A stretch of 38,115 nucleotides of DNA, from the NCBI GenBank assembly GCA_945861865.1, contig CAMAWN010000035.1, positions 1 through 38,115 on the forward strand, given 5' to 3'. Shown piece by piece: positions 15,270 through 23,073 of the stretch; position 1 is the stretch's first letter; each line of letters begins with the position of its first letter. Made by a program: the position numbers and the translations under genes. Below the pieces are notes generated by a model. That model was not told where the DNA came from and did no database searches. It saw only the letters and a program-made list of their open reading frames with translations. The stretch comes from Candidatus Kuenenia stuttgartensis. GTDB lineage: Bacteria > Planctomycetota > Planctomycetia > Planctomycetales > Planctomycetaceae.

Positions 15270-16727
15270 TCAGACCATGATTTCGCGGATCGGCTCGGCA
15301 CCTTCGACGCCGACTAGCTTCTGATCGAGGCCGCCGTAGAAGTACGTCAGGCGATCGGGATCGAGTCCGAGTTGATGCAGCATCGTGGCGTGCAGGTGCT
15401 TGACGTGGAACGGCTTCTCGACCGCCGCGCTCCCCAGTTCGTCCGTCGTGCCGACCGAGATGCCCCCTTTGATCCCGCCGCCGGCGGCCCACATCGTGAA
15501 GCCATAGGCGTTGTGATCGCGACCAGTTCCCTTTTCGTATTCAGCGGTCGGTTGCCGGCCGAACTCGCCACCCCAGACGATCAGCGTGGAATCGAGCAGC
15601 CCACGCGCCTTGAGGTCGGTCAGCAGCGCGGCGATGGGTTGATCGGTCTCGCCCGCGTGCAGATCGTGATTGTGTTTCAAATCTCCGTGAGCGTCCCAGT
15701 TGTCGTCGTTGTGTGCTCCGCCGGAGTAAATCTGCACGAACCGCACGCCCCGTTCGACAAGTCGCCGCGCGAGCAAGCATTGCCGAGCGACCGTGCCGCA
15801 ACGCTTGTCGTTCAGCCCGTACATTTCCTGAATGTGCTGCGGTTCCTGCGCGAAATCGACAGCCTCCGGAGCGGACGCCTGCATCTTGAAGGCGAGTTCG
15901 TAGCTGGCGACACGCGCGGCCAGCTTCGAATCATTTCCCAGTCGCACGGCGTGGTCGTCGTTAAACTCGCGCAGCGTGTCGAGCAATCGCCGCTGGCCGG
16001 CCTCGCTCAATTCGGCCGGGCGAGCCAGATCGAGGATCGGCGTCCCCTGCGAACGGAAAATCGTCCCCTCGTACTGCGCCGGCATGTAGCCGCTGTTCCA
16101 ATTCTTCGCCCCGCTGATCGGCCCGCCGCGCGGGTCGAGCATCACCACGAAGCCGGGCAGATTCTCGTTCTCGGTGCCGAGTCCGTAATTCACCCACGAA
16201 CCGATGCACGGCGAACCGCTCTGCACCTTGCCCGTATTCATCTGCAACATTGCTGAGCCGTGAATGGGCGAGTCAGCCGTCATCGAGTGCAGGAACGCGA
16301 TGTCGTCCACATGCTTCGCAAGATTCGGAAACAGCTCGCTGACCCAATGACCGCACTGGCCGTACTGCTGAAACTTCCAACGCGGCTCGACAATCCGCCC
16401 TTGGTTCTTCTTTCCGCCGCGGCCAAACGTCTTGACCGCGATGGTCTCGTTGTCGCGTCCGATCATCGTCGGCTTATAATCAAACGTGTCGATTTGACTC
16501 GGACCACCATACATGTAGAGAAAAATGACGCTCTTGGCCGGCGCATCGAAATGCGGCTTCTTCGGTGCGAGCGGATTCGCAAAGACTCTCTTCGCACCTT
16601 CGGCCGAGAGAGCAGATTGGCCAAAGAACGGCTGATCGAGCATCCCGGCGAGCGCGACGCCGGTGAAACCGCCGCCGGTTTGCCATAAGAATTCTCGTCG
16701 AGTTCGGCCGCAAAAATTCGCTGTCAT
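15270..16727 (-). CDS. DUF1501 family Tat-exported protein
   Basis: A 485-aa protein with a twin-arginine signal at the N terminus (TRREFLWQ, arginines 10-11, then a hydrophobic stretch to about residue 45), so it is exported folded. The body matches DUF1501, a planctomycete family related to sulfatases and alkaline phosphatases. Examples are the SVIFLYMYGGPSQIDTFDYK strand, HSMTADSPIHGSAMLQMNTG, WGGEFGRQPTAE and GRDHNAYGF. The ATG at 16727 is chosen because GGAG lies 8 nt upstream and it gives a clean Tat signal; upstream in-frame codons read as non-coding. It follows the DUF1549/1553 gene by 67 bp in the usual planctomycete gene pair. The pair is thought to work in the periplasm, possibly in polysaccharide or sulfate-ester breakdown; the actual reaction is not established. 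Confidence 0.92.
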   Translation of the reverse strand: MTANFCGRTRREFLWQTGGGFTGVALAGMLDQPFFGQSALSAEGAKRVFANPLAPKKPHFDAPAKSVIFLYMYGGPSQIDTFDYKPTMIGRDNETIAVKTFGRGGKKNQGRIVEPRWKFQQYGQCGHWVSELFPNLAKHVDDIAFLHSMTADSPIHGSAMLQMNTGKVQSGSPCIGSWVNYGLGTENENLPGFVVMLDPRGGPISGAKNWNSGYMPAQYEGTIFRSQGTPILDLARPAELSEAGQRRLLDTLREFNDDHAVRLGNDSKLAARVASYELAFKMQASAPEAVDFAQEPQHIQEMYGLNDKRCGTVARQCLLARRLVERGVRFVQIYSGGAHNDDNWDAHGDLKHNHDLHAGETDQPIAALLTDLKARGLLDSTLIVWGGEFGRQPTAEYEKGTGRDHNAYGFTMWAAGGGIKGGISVGTTDELGSAAVEKPFHVKHLHATMLHQLGLDPDRLTYFYGGLDQKLVGVEGAEPIREIMV

Positions 16728-16794
16728 GTTTTCATCTCCGCTGCGGCGTCTCTGCATCTTAGGCAACGCAAAGACGCTGAGGATCCAGAGAAAA

Positions 16795-19308
16795 TCAATC
16801 GAGATACACAAACTCATTGAGGTTGATCGCCAGCAGGCAGAATCTCCGCAGAGCTTCATCAGCCGAGACCTTTTCCTGCTGGACGTTGTCTTCCAGGTAC
16901 TTCACGCCGCGAATGATCTCGCGCTCGGTCGGTGCTCGTTGCAAGACGCGACTCAGGCCAGCTTTCACACAAGCCGTCGCGTCGTCGCCAACTTCGCGGC
17001 GCAGGCTGCGGACAAAGAGGGCGGCTTGCTCGTTCGCGAAAGTGCTGTTGATGAGTGCGAGTGCCTGCGCAGGTTGAGTCGTCGCGAATCGGACGGGGCA
17101 GGGCGAGTCGGGATCGGCGGCATCGAACGCCGACAACAACGGCACTGCCAATGATCGCTTGATGTGAACGAACACGCTGCGCGAGGCCGCCTCTTCGGGA
17201 GACGACTTCTCCCAATTTCGTCCGGGCACGGACTGGCCGGCGAGCACTTCGCGCGGAATCACCGGATAGACGCTCGGTCCTTCCGTCTTGTCGAGGTTCA
17301 GATTCCCGCAGACGGCGAGAATCGAATCGCGAACTTCTTCGGCGGAAAGTCGGCGCAGGTCAAAATGCGACAGCCGATCATTCTCCGGGTCAGAGTCTTT
17401 CGATTTCAAATTTGAAATTTCGGATTTGGTCACAGCGTTCGACATCCGAAATGAGTTTGACGTGACGATCAGCCGATGCAGCGGCTTCAGCTTCCAACCG
17501 TTGTTGACGAATTCACTGGCGAGCCAGTCGAGCAGTTCGGGATGCGTTGGCGGCGCCCCCATGTAACCGAAGTTGCTCGACGAACGCACGAGACCGCGGC
17601 CGAAGTGGAATTGCCAGACGCGGTTGACCATCACTCGCGCGGTCAACGGGTTCGTCGGACTCGCGATCCAATCGGCGAGCACTCGGCGGCGACCGGAGGA
17701 TTCCGATCCTTCGCGGTGCGCGGGCAACTCTGGTGGTTTGGCATTCGACGCCTGCAGCACGGAAGGGAACGCCGGTTCGACGCGGTCGCCGAGCGACTGC
17801 GGGTTGCCTCGCAGCAAGAGAAACGTGTCGCGCGGTTGTCCCTCTTCTTTGACGCACAACGCTTGTTCGAGGGAGCGTGGCCGCTGACGTTCGAGGTCAT
17901 TGCGATCTTTGTGCAGCGACTCGTAGCGGTCGTGGTCATCTTTTGAGATCAGCTTGCCGCGTTGCTTGCGGAGAATCTCGCGGCGTTTGCCGTCGAACTT
18001 GAAATCGTCGATCTCTCCCCCGGGAAGTTTGTTCTTGATCGCGTCTTCGACGGCGAGGATCTGTTTCTTCACCTCGGCCAGCTTGGCTTCCCAGTCGGCA
18101 GTCGCGGTCGCTTGCCGTTCACGAGCTGTGGCATCGCCGATGAACCGCAAGATTTCGTTGTCGCCGCCGTAGGGCTTGATGCCGTGAAAGAATGCCAACA
18201 GCGAGTAGTAGTCGCGCTGTGTGAACGGATCGATTTTGTGGTCGTGGCAGCGAGCACAATTGGCCGTCAGTCCGAGCATCGTCTGCGAAGTGGTCGCCAC
18301 GATGTCATCCAGCCCGTCGTAAAATGCCAGTGGTCGATCGGCCGGTTCGTCGTCCCACAAGCCGAGCCGATAGTAGCCGGTGGCGATGATCGAATCGGGC
18401 GTGACCTCGTCGAGTTCGTCGCCAGCCAACTGCTCGCGGAGGAATTGGTCGTACGGCTTGTCGGCGTTGAGCGCGCGGATCACATAATCGCGATACCGCC
18501 AGACGAACGGCTTCGGGTTGTCCCGTTCAAAGCTGTTCGACTCGGCGTAGCGCACGAGATCGAGCCAGTGTCTCCCCCAATGCTCGCCGTAGTGCCGCGA
18601 TTCGAGCAGGCGATCGACGACCTTCTCGTAGGCGTCCAAAGATTGATCGCCGACAAATGCAGCGACGTCTTTCGGCGACGGTGGCAAACCGGTCAACGTG
18701 TACGACAGCCGGCGCAAAAGAGTCTCCTTCGAGGCCGACGGCGCGGGATGAGCGTCATTCGCTTCGAGCTTCGCGAGCACGAACGCGTCGATCGGTGTTC
18801 GCACCCAACTCGCATCTTTGACTTGCGGAGCGTCGTGCCTCACGACCGGCCGGAATGCCCAGAAGTTGCGAGCCTCGTCGTCGACGACCGGTACATCGTG
18901 AGTTTTCGTTGCTGCCGCTGCTGCTTTCTCGGACCACGCGACGCCGCGCGTGACCCACTTCGTCAGGATGTCGATCTGCGACTTCGACAACTTTCCTTTC
19001 GGCGGCATCATGATGCCGTCGTAGTTGATCGCTTGAAGAATCAGGCTCTCGTCGGGCTTCTTCAAATCGACGGCTGGGCCGCTCTCACCCCCTTTGAGGA
19101 TCTCTTCGCGGCTGGTCAGCTTCAGTCCGCCTTGCAGCTTCTTTTCCGAGCCATGACACGCGAAGCAGTTCGCCTTGAGGACCGGCAACACGTCTTTCTC
19201 GAAGAAGGCGACGTCGGCATCGGACGGAGACTCGGCGCGAAGATCGGTCGCCATCAACGCACTGAGCGTCAAACCGAGAACCAAGAATCGGAGGGCAGTC
19301 GGAGTCAT
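16795..19308 (-). CDS. planctomycete cytochrome c / DUF1549 / DUF1553 exported protein
   Basis: An 837-aa protein with a signal peptide (cleavage near residue 25). The N-terminal planctomycete cytochrome c domain carries haem motif C48-x2-C51-H52 (CFACHG) and the distal MMPPKGKLS segment with possible methionine ligands. DUF1549 follows (about 150-360), with a second CxxCH in NCARCHDHKIDPFTQRDYY, then DUF1553 in the C-terminal half (NPLTARVMVNRVWQFHFGRG, FDLRRLSAEEVRDSILAV). Haem attachment would be periplasmic, suggesting electron transfer coupled to the DUF1501 partner downstream. Near residues 627-640 the protein reads VTKSEISNLKSK, encoded over an AT-rich palindrome (17403-17418) and apparently longer than in relatives. 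AAGG precedes the ATG. The gene is divergent from the AddB-like gene with 126 bp between. Confidence 0.92.
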   Translation of the reverse strand: MTPTALRFLVLGLTLSALMATDLRAESPSDADVAFFEKDVLPVLKANCFACHGSEKKLQGGLKLTSREEILKGGESGPAVDLKKPDESLILQAINYDGIMMPPKGKLSKSQIDILTKWVTRGVAWSEKAAAAATKTHDVPVVDDEARNFWAFRPVVRHDAPQVKDASWVRTPIDAFVLAKLEANDAHPAPSASKETLLRRLSYTLTGLPPSPKDVAAFVGDQSLDAYEKVVDRLLESRHYGEHWGRHWLDLVRYAESNSFERDNPKPFVWRYRDYVIRALNADKPYDQFLREQLAGDELDEVTPDSIIATGYYRLGLWDDEPADRPLAFYDGLDDIVATTSQTMLGLTANCARCHDHKIDPFTQRDYYSLLAFFHGIKPYGGDNEILRFIGDATARERQATATADWEAKLAEVKKQILAVEDAIKNKLPGGEIDDFKFDGKRREILRKQRGKLISKDDHDRYESLHKDRNDLERQRPRSLEQALCVKEEGQPRDTFLLLRGNPQSLGDRVEPAFPSVLQASNAKPPELPAHREGSESSGRRRVLADWIASPTNPLTARVMVNRVWQFHFGRGLVRSSSNFGYMGAPPTHPELLDWLASEFVNNGWKLKPLHRLIVTSNSFRMSNAVTKSEISNLKSKDSDPENDRLSHFDLRRLSAEEVRDSILAVCGNLNLDKTEGPSVYPVIPREVLAGQSVPGRNWEKSSPEEAASRSVFVHIKRSLAVPLLSAFDAADPDSPCPVRFATTQPAQALALINSTFANEQAALFVRSLRREVGDDATACVKAGLSRVLQRAPTEREIIRGVKYLEDNVQQEKVSADEALRRFCLLAINLNEFVYLD
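17403..17418. repeat. AT-rich perfect palindrome inside a coding region
   Basis: ATTTCAAATTTGAAAT is self-complementary over 16 bases and stands out in a GC-rich gene. On the minus strand it is translated in frame as part of SEISNLKSK within DUF1553. It sits in a loop between the TSNSFRMSNA strand and the FDLRRL helix, where an insertion would be tolerated. Confidence 0.6.
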
Positions 19309-19434
19309 GCGGAGCCTTGCTTCGGATTCGTTGTCGTGGCGGTCAAAGCCGACAATTTATCGCCTGGCGAGGTTCTCGCGATACCCAAACGCTCGGCTGG
19401 CAATCGTAGCTTGGCGGCTTCACAATCCGCCGCC

Positions 19435-22371
19435 ATGACGACGTCGATCGCACGCGAGTTTCTGGGTTGGGAGCGACCGCTGCTGGAGTCAGCGGTGGAG
19501 TGGCTCGCTCGGAAATCTGCGGGGCGCGGCGAGCTTGATCTCAGCGGCGTGATCGTGGTCACGCCGGGGCGACGGGCTGGACGACGATTGCTCGAACTGT
19601 TGGTGATGTCGGCAGAACGTGAAGGTCAACGGCTGACGCCGCCGCGGATCGAAACGCTGGGTGAGTTGCCGGAGCAGCTTTATCCATTGCAGCGACCGCT
19701 CGCGAGCGATCTGGTTCAACAACTGACTTGGGCGAAGGTGCTGCGCGAATCGAAACGGGACTTGTTGCAGAAGATCGTCCCGCGACCTTCCGCCGACGAT
19801 GACGCGTTGGCGTGGTGGGCGATGGGGACGTTGTTGTGGAAACAGCACGGCGAATTGGCGGCGGGCGGACGCGATTTTGGCGATGTGGTCAAACTCGGCC
19901 GCGAAGAGCAGGGAAGTGTCGAAGCAATTCGCTGGAAGGCGCTGCATCAAGTCCAGACGGCGTATTTGCGGACGCTCGACGGGTTGAGTTTGTGGGACAC
20001 ACAGACGGCTCGACTGGTCGCGATTGAACGTCGCGAGCCGCACACGGATCGTGATCTCGTACTCGTCGGTACGGTCGACATGAATCAAGCGACGCGGCAG
20101 ATTCTCGATCTCGTCGCGGATCGCGTGACAGCGTTGATCGCCGCGCCTCTGGATCGAGCGAATTGGTTCGACACGCACGGCTGCTTGTTACCCGAACGGT
20201 GGTGCGAAGCGCCGATCGATATCCCATCGGAGCGGATTCGCGTCTGCGAGGGACCGGCCGAACAGGCCGAGCAGGTGGCTCGTGAGTTGTCGGCTTTTGG
20301 TGCGCGATTCCGAGCCGACGAAATTGTCGTCGGGCTGGCGGACGAACGTCAGGGGCCGTTCGTCGAGCGGCAACTCGCGGCGTGTGGCGTCGCGACTCGC
20401 TGGATCGAGGGAACAAAGTTGTCGGACTCCGGCCCGTGTCGGCTGCTGCTGGCGGTGGCGGAAGTTTTGGAGCGGGGACGATTCGAGGGCTTCGCGTCGT
20501 TCGTGCGGCATCCGGACCTCAATGTGTGTCTGAGTGGGCGAGTGAATCTGGCGGCCCTCGACGAGTCCTTCTGCGAGCACCTGCCACTGCGACCGGACAC
20601 GCTGTTGGCGATTCTCGAACAGCCCAAGGCGACGCAAATGCGGCTGCGACGAAAGGGACGCAAGATCGTGGGGCAGGTTTCCAACCTGCCCGGTCGTTCA
20701 AACGCCGATGATGACGGGCACGTTGGAAACGTGCCCCACGAAGTGCTCAGCAGCGTGCGCGAGTTGCTCGCGCCGTTGCGGATCGCGGCGAGGCCGTTGA
20801 ATGAATGGGCGGAGCCGCTGCGGGCGTGGGTGTCGTCGGTCTACGGCGGTCGCGAGGTCGACAACGCGTCGCGGGAAGGTCGAGTCTTGGTCGCCGCACT
20901 CAAGGAACTTAACAAAGTCATCGACGAGCTGGCGGATGTGCCAGCGTCAGTCGCGCCATCGGTCCCTGTGGCAGATGCGATTCGCTGCGCCGTGCGACGG
21001 ATGTCCGACGAACCAGTGCCGCCGGAAGCGATGCCGGATTTGGTCGAGTTGCTCGGTTGGTTGGAGTTGCCTCTGGATGACACGCCGGCCGCGATCGTGA
21101 CGTCGTTCAATGAAGGCTTCGTGCCGACGAGTTTGAACTCCGATCTGTTCCTCCCGAACGAACTGCGACGGCGATTGGGCCTGAATGACAATGCTCGGCG
21201 ATTCGCTCGTGATGCGTATGCCGTGACGTTGTTGCAAAAGACGCGGCGTGAGGTCGTGTGGCTGGTCGGTCGTCGCGACGCCGAAGGCAGTCCGCTGATT
21301 CCCAGCCGCCTGTTGTTCGCGGTCGATCCCGACCGACTACCGGAGCGCGTCCTGCGGCTGATGGATCGGGAGGGCGAGGCTCCCGCCGAACTGCCTGTGA
21401 TTGTTGGCGACAATGACGAAACAACGGCTCGGCAGGAGCCTCGCCCTCCCGGAGACTTCGGTCTCGACGTCCCTCGTCCTGAACGAGTCGCCGAGTCGTT
21501 CGGGTTGACCGAGTTGCTGAAGCCGGCTCGCGAACTGATGCTGAGCGTGACCGCGTTCAAGTCGTATCTCGCGTGTCCGTATCGGTACTTTCTGCGGCAT
21601 GAACTGGGGTTGGGAGCGGTCAACGATCGCGCGGTCGAATTAGACGGGCTGTCGTTCGGTAACGTGTTGCACGACGTATTGCGGTTGTTCGGTGAGTCTG
21701 ACGCTCGCGACTCCGACGACGAGAACCGACTGCGACGCTGTCTGCTGGAATTGCTCGGCGATGTCGCGAACGAACGGTTCGGGCCGCAGCGTCGAGCGGC
21801 AGTCAATGTGCAACTCAAGCAGATGGAATCGCGGCTGGAGGTCTTCGCCACTTGGCAGTCGAAGTGGCGTCGCGACGGTTGGGCGATCGAGCACGTCGAG
21901 CGGTCGATCCGCCCGGAGCCGAACGGTTCGGATGCCGCGTCGTTTCAGGCGGAGGGCGTTTCCGTCTGGCTGCAAGGTCGGCTTGATCGCGTCGATCGCA
22001 ATGAATCGACCGGAGCCTGCGTGATCTTCGACTACAAGTCGGGCGACCGAGGAGACTCGCCGGAAGAGAGTCATCGGAAGAAGGGAGATTGGATCGATCT
22101 GCAACTGCCGTTGTACCGGCACTTGGCTCGCAGTCTTGCGTTGTCGGATGAGCCGTTGTTGGGCTACATCAACCTGCCGAAAGATTTGGCGGGCGTCGGC
22201 CACTCGTTGGCCGAATGGTCGCCGAACGATTTGGCGGACGCGGATGAAAAGGCTAAGCAAGTTGTACTTGGAATCGCTCGTCGTGAGTTCTGGCCACCGG
22301 CGACAACTCCGCCGGGAGTGTTCCGCGACTTCGATGACATCTGCCAAGTGGGCGTTTTTGGTGCCGAATAA
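19435..22371 (+). CDS. AddB-like PD-(D/E)XK nuclease / inactive helicase subunit
   Basis: A 978-aa protein. The ATG at 19435 is preferred although no Shine-Dalgarno is seen; the frame stays open far upstream but there runs antisense to the DUF1549 gene. The C-terminal PD-(D/E)XK nuclease domain is clear: YLACPYRYFLRHELGLGA near 712, LDGLSFGNVLHDVLRLFG, then GRLDRVDR (near 848) and IFDYKSG (near 864) with the catalytic D and D-x-K. The N-terminal two thirds resembles the degenerate helicase part of AddB/RexB (VVTPGRRAGRRLLELL). The AddB iron-sulphur cysteines are incomplete: CPYRYF is present, but only one cysteine is seen near the C terminus. AddA is not in the window. Two palindromic repeats are translated inside it (residues 412-435 and about 645-673). 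A role in double-strand break end processing is inferred. Confidence 0.82.
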   Translation: MTTSIAREFLGWERPLLESAVEWLARKSAGRGELDLSGVIVVTPGRRAGRRLLELLVMSAEREGQRLTPPRIETLGELPEQLYPLQRPLASDLVQQLTWAKVLRESKRDLLQKIVPRPSADDDALAWWAMGTLLWKQHGELAAGGRDFGDVVKLGREEQGSVEAIRWKALHQVQTAYLRTLDGLSLWDTQTARLVAIERREPHTDRDLVLVGTVDMNQATRQILDLVADRVTALIAAPLDRANWFDTHGCLLPERWCEAPIDIPSERIRVCEGPAEQAEQVARELSAFGARFRADEIVVGLADERQGPFVERQLAACGVATRWIEGTKLSDSGPCRLLLAVAEVLERGRFEGFASFVRHPDLNVCLSGRVNLAALDESFCEHLPLRPDTLLAILEQPKATQMRLRRKGRKIVGQVSNLPGRSNADDDGHVGNVPHEVLSSVRELLAPLRIAARPLNEWAEPLRAWVSSVYGGREVDNASREGRVLVAALKELNKVIDELADVPASVAPSVPVADAIRCAVRRMSDEPVPPEAMPDLVELLGWLELPLDDTPAAIVTSFNEGFVPTSLNSDLFLPNELRRRLGLNDNARRFARDAYAVTLLQKTRREVVWLVGRRDAEGSPLIPSRLLFAVDPDRLPERVLRLMDREGEAPAELPVIVGDNDETTARQEPRPPGDFGLDVPRPERVAESFGLTELLKPARELMLSVTAFKSYLACPYRYFLRHELGLGAVNDRAVELDGLSFGNVLHDVLRLFGESDARDSDDENRLRRCLLELLGDVANERFGPQRRAAVNVQLKQMESRLEVFATWQSKWRRDGWAIEHVERSIRPEPNGSDAASFQAEGVSVWLQGRLDRVDRNESTGACVIFDYKSGDRGDSPEESHRKKGDWIDLQLPLYRHLARSLALSDEPLLGYINLPKDLAGVGHSLAEWSPNDLADADEKAKQVVLGIARREFWPPATTPPGVFRDFDDICQVGVFGAE
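20668..20739. repeat. 72-bp palindromic element inserted in frame (double hairpin)
   Basis: The unit is bounded by GTGGGG and CCCCAC. It contains two perfect hairpins: GGGCAGGTT/AACCTGCCC (20671-20679 with 20683-20691) and GGGCACGTT/AACGTGCCC (20716-20724 with 20728-20736), each with a 3-nt loop. Its two ends are also related to each other as inverted copies. At 72 bp it adds exactly 24 codons, reading VGQVSNLPG... to ...DGHVGNVPH, so the host frame is kept. As I recall it, GQVSNLP is a recurrent peptide in planctomycete proteins from this repeat; I could not check copy number. Confidence 0.85.
21367..21451. repeat. 85-bp palindromic element within the AddB-like gene
   Basis: The 17-base arm CGGGAGGGCGAGGCTCC (21367-21383) is the exact reverse complement of 21435-21451, with 51 bases between. 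It is translated as REGEAPAELP to ARQEPRPPGD between the helicase-like and nuclease parts, where a flexible linker is expected. A 14-base match to the right arm (GCCTCGCCCTCCCG) recurs at 22447-22460. Confidence 0.85.
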
Positions 22372-22387
22372 AATGGAGTGACTTCGA

Positions 22388-22531
22388 ATGCACCGGCTCG
22401 CGAAGTGGCTGTTGATCGGCGGCTTCGTGATTTCTTGTGCAAAGCGGCCTCGCCCTCCCGAACGCAGGACTCGCTTGCCCACGCCCCGCTGTCGCCGTGA
22501 CAATCATCTCGCAAATCGGAGGCAATCATGA
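22388..22531 (+). CDS. possible 47-aa lipoprotein-like ORF, perhaps truncated
   Basis: The ATG at 22388 has GGAG upstream. The first 17 residues look like a lipoprotein signal (MHRLAKWLLIGGFVISC: basic start, hydrophobic core, then a lipobox-like VISC). After the cysteine the sequence becomes Arg/Pro rich, and there the DNA contains a fragment of the palindromic repeat seen at 21367-21451. Its TGA overlaps the ATG of the PTPS gene (ATGA at 22528-22531). It may be a remnant of a lipoprotein whose remainder was lost or replaced by repeat DNA, or a chance ORF. Confidence 0.35.
   Translation: MHRLAKWLLIGGFVISCAKRPRPPERRTRLPTPRCRRDNHLANRRQS
22447..22460. repeat. fragment of the GGGAGGGCGAGGC repeat
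   Basis: GCCTCGCCCTCCCG is identical to the right arm of the element at 21367-21451, 1 kb upstream. No second arm is seen nearby, so this looks like a solitary half-element. It lies inside the small lipoprotein-like ORF. Confidence 0.5.
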
Positions 22532-23025
22532 GCGATGCTCAATTTCGTGTGCGAGTGACCAAAGACCATCTTGTCTTCAGTGCCGCGCACTTCATCACCT
22601 TCAACGGCAACATCTGCGAGCGGCTGCACGGACACAACTGGCGCACCGCCGTCGAACTGACCGGGCCGCTCGATGAGAATCGCTACGTCTTCGACTTCAT
22701 CGCCCTCCGCGACGCCATGCAGAAGATCGTCAATGAACTGGATCATCGCGTCCTGCTGCCGACTCAGCATCGCCAGATTCGAGTTCAATCCGACGAACGT
22801 GAAGTCACCGTGACCTTCGAGTCACGCCGCTGGATCTTCCCGCGTGAGGACTGCGTTCTGCTCCCTGTCGAGAACACGACTGCCGAAGAGATTGCCGCCT
22901 GGATCTCGGCTCGGCTGCGCAGCATTGTGGTGGCGCAGCCCGGAGCGAACATCAGCACGATCCAAGTCGAGGTCGAAGAAAACTTCGGCCAATGGGCCAT
23001 CTGCGAACTTCCGGCCGATGGCTGA
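22528..23025 (+). CDS. 6-pyruvoyltetrahydropterin synthase / QueD family protein
   Basis: A 165-aa protein of the PTPS/QueD (T-fold) family, acting on dihydroneopterin triphosphate-type substrates. Zinc ligands are visible as H21 (FSAAHF) and H34/H36 (ERLHGHNW), and the candidate catalytic cysteine as C30 (NICERLHG). LDH at 71-73 and VENTTAEEIA near 113 match the histidine and the glutamate-bearing PTxEN motif. The length is slightly above the 120-140 aa norm, with an insertion around 80-105. The start has GGAGG 6 nt upstream. It could serve queuosine, biopterin or pterin synthesis. H4MPT genes lie 1.5 kb away on the other strand, so a role in methanopterin-type cofactor supply is possible but unproven. 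Confidence 0.9.
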   Translation: MSDAQFRVRVTKDHLVFSAAHFITFNGNICERLHGHNWRTAVELTGPLDENRYVFDFIALRDAMQKIVNELDHRVLLPTQHRQIRVQSDEREVTVTFESRRWIFPREDCVLLPVENTTAEEIAAWISARLRSIVVAQPGANISTIQVEVEENFGQWAICELPADG

Positions 23026-23073
23026 TCGCCGAAAGCCGTTATCCCACTTTTTGAATGCCGATCGGAATCCATC

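Noticed and set aside
17962-19434. Upstream 490-codon extension of the AddB-like frame
   Set aside because: It runs antisense through the DUF1549/1553 gene, whose cytochrome and DUF motifs are clear. The AddB-type sequence begins only at the ATG at 19435.
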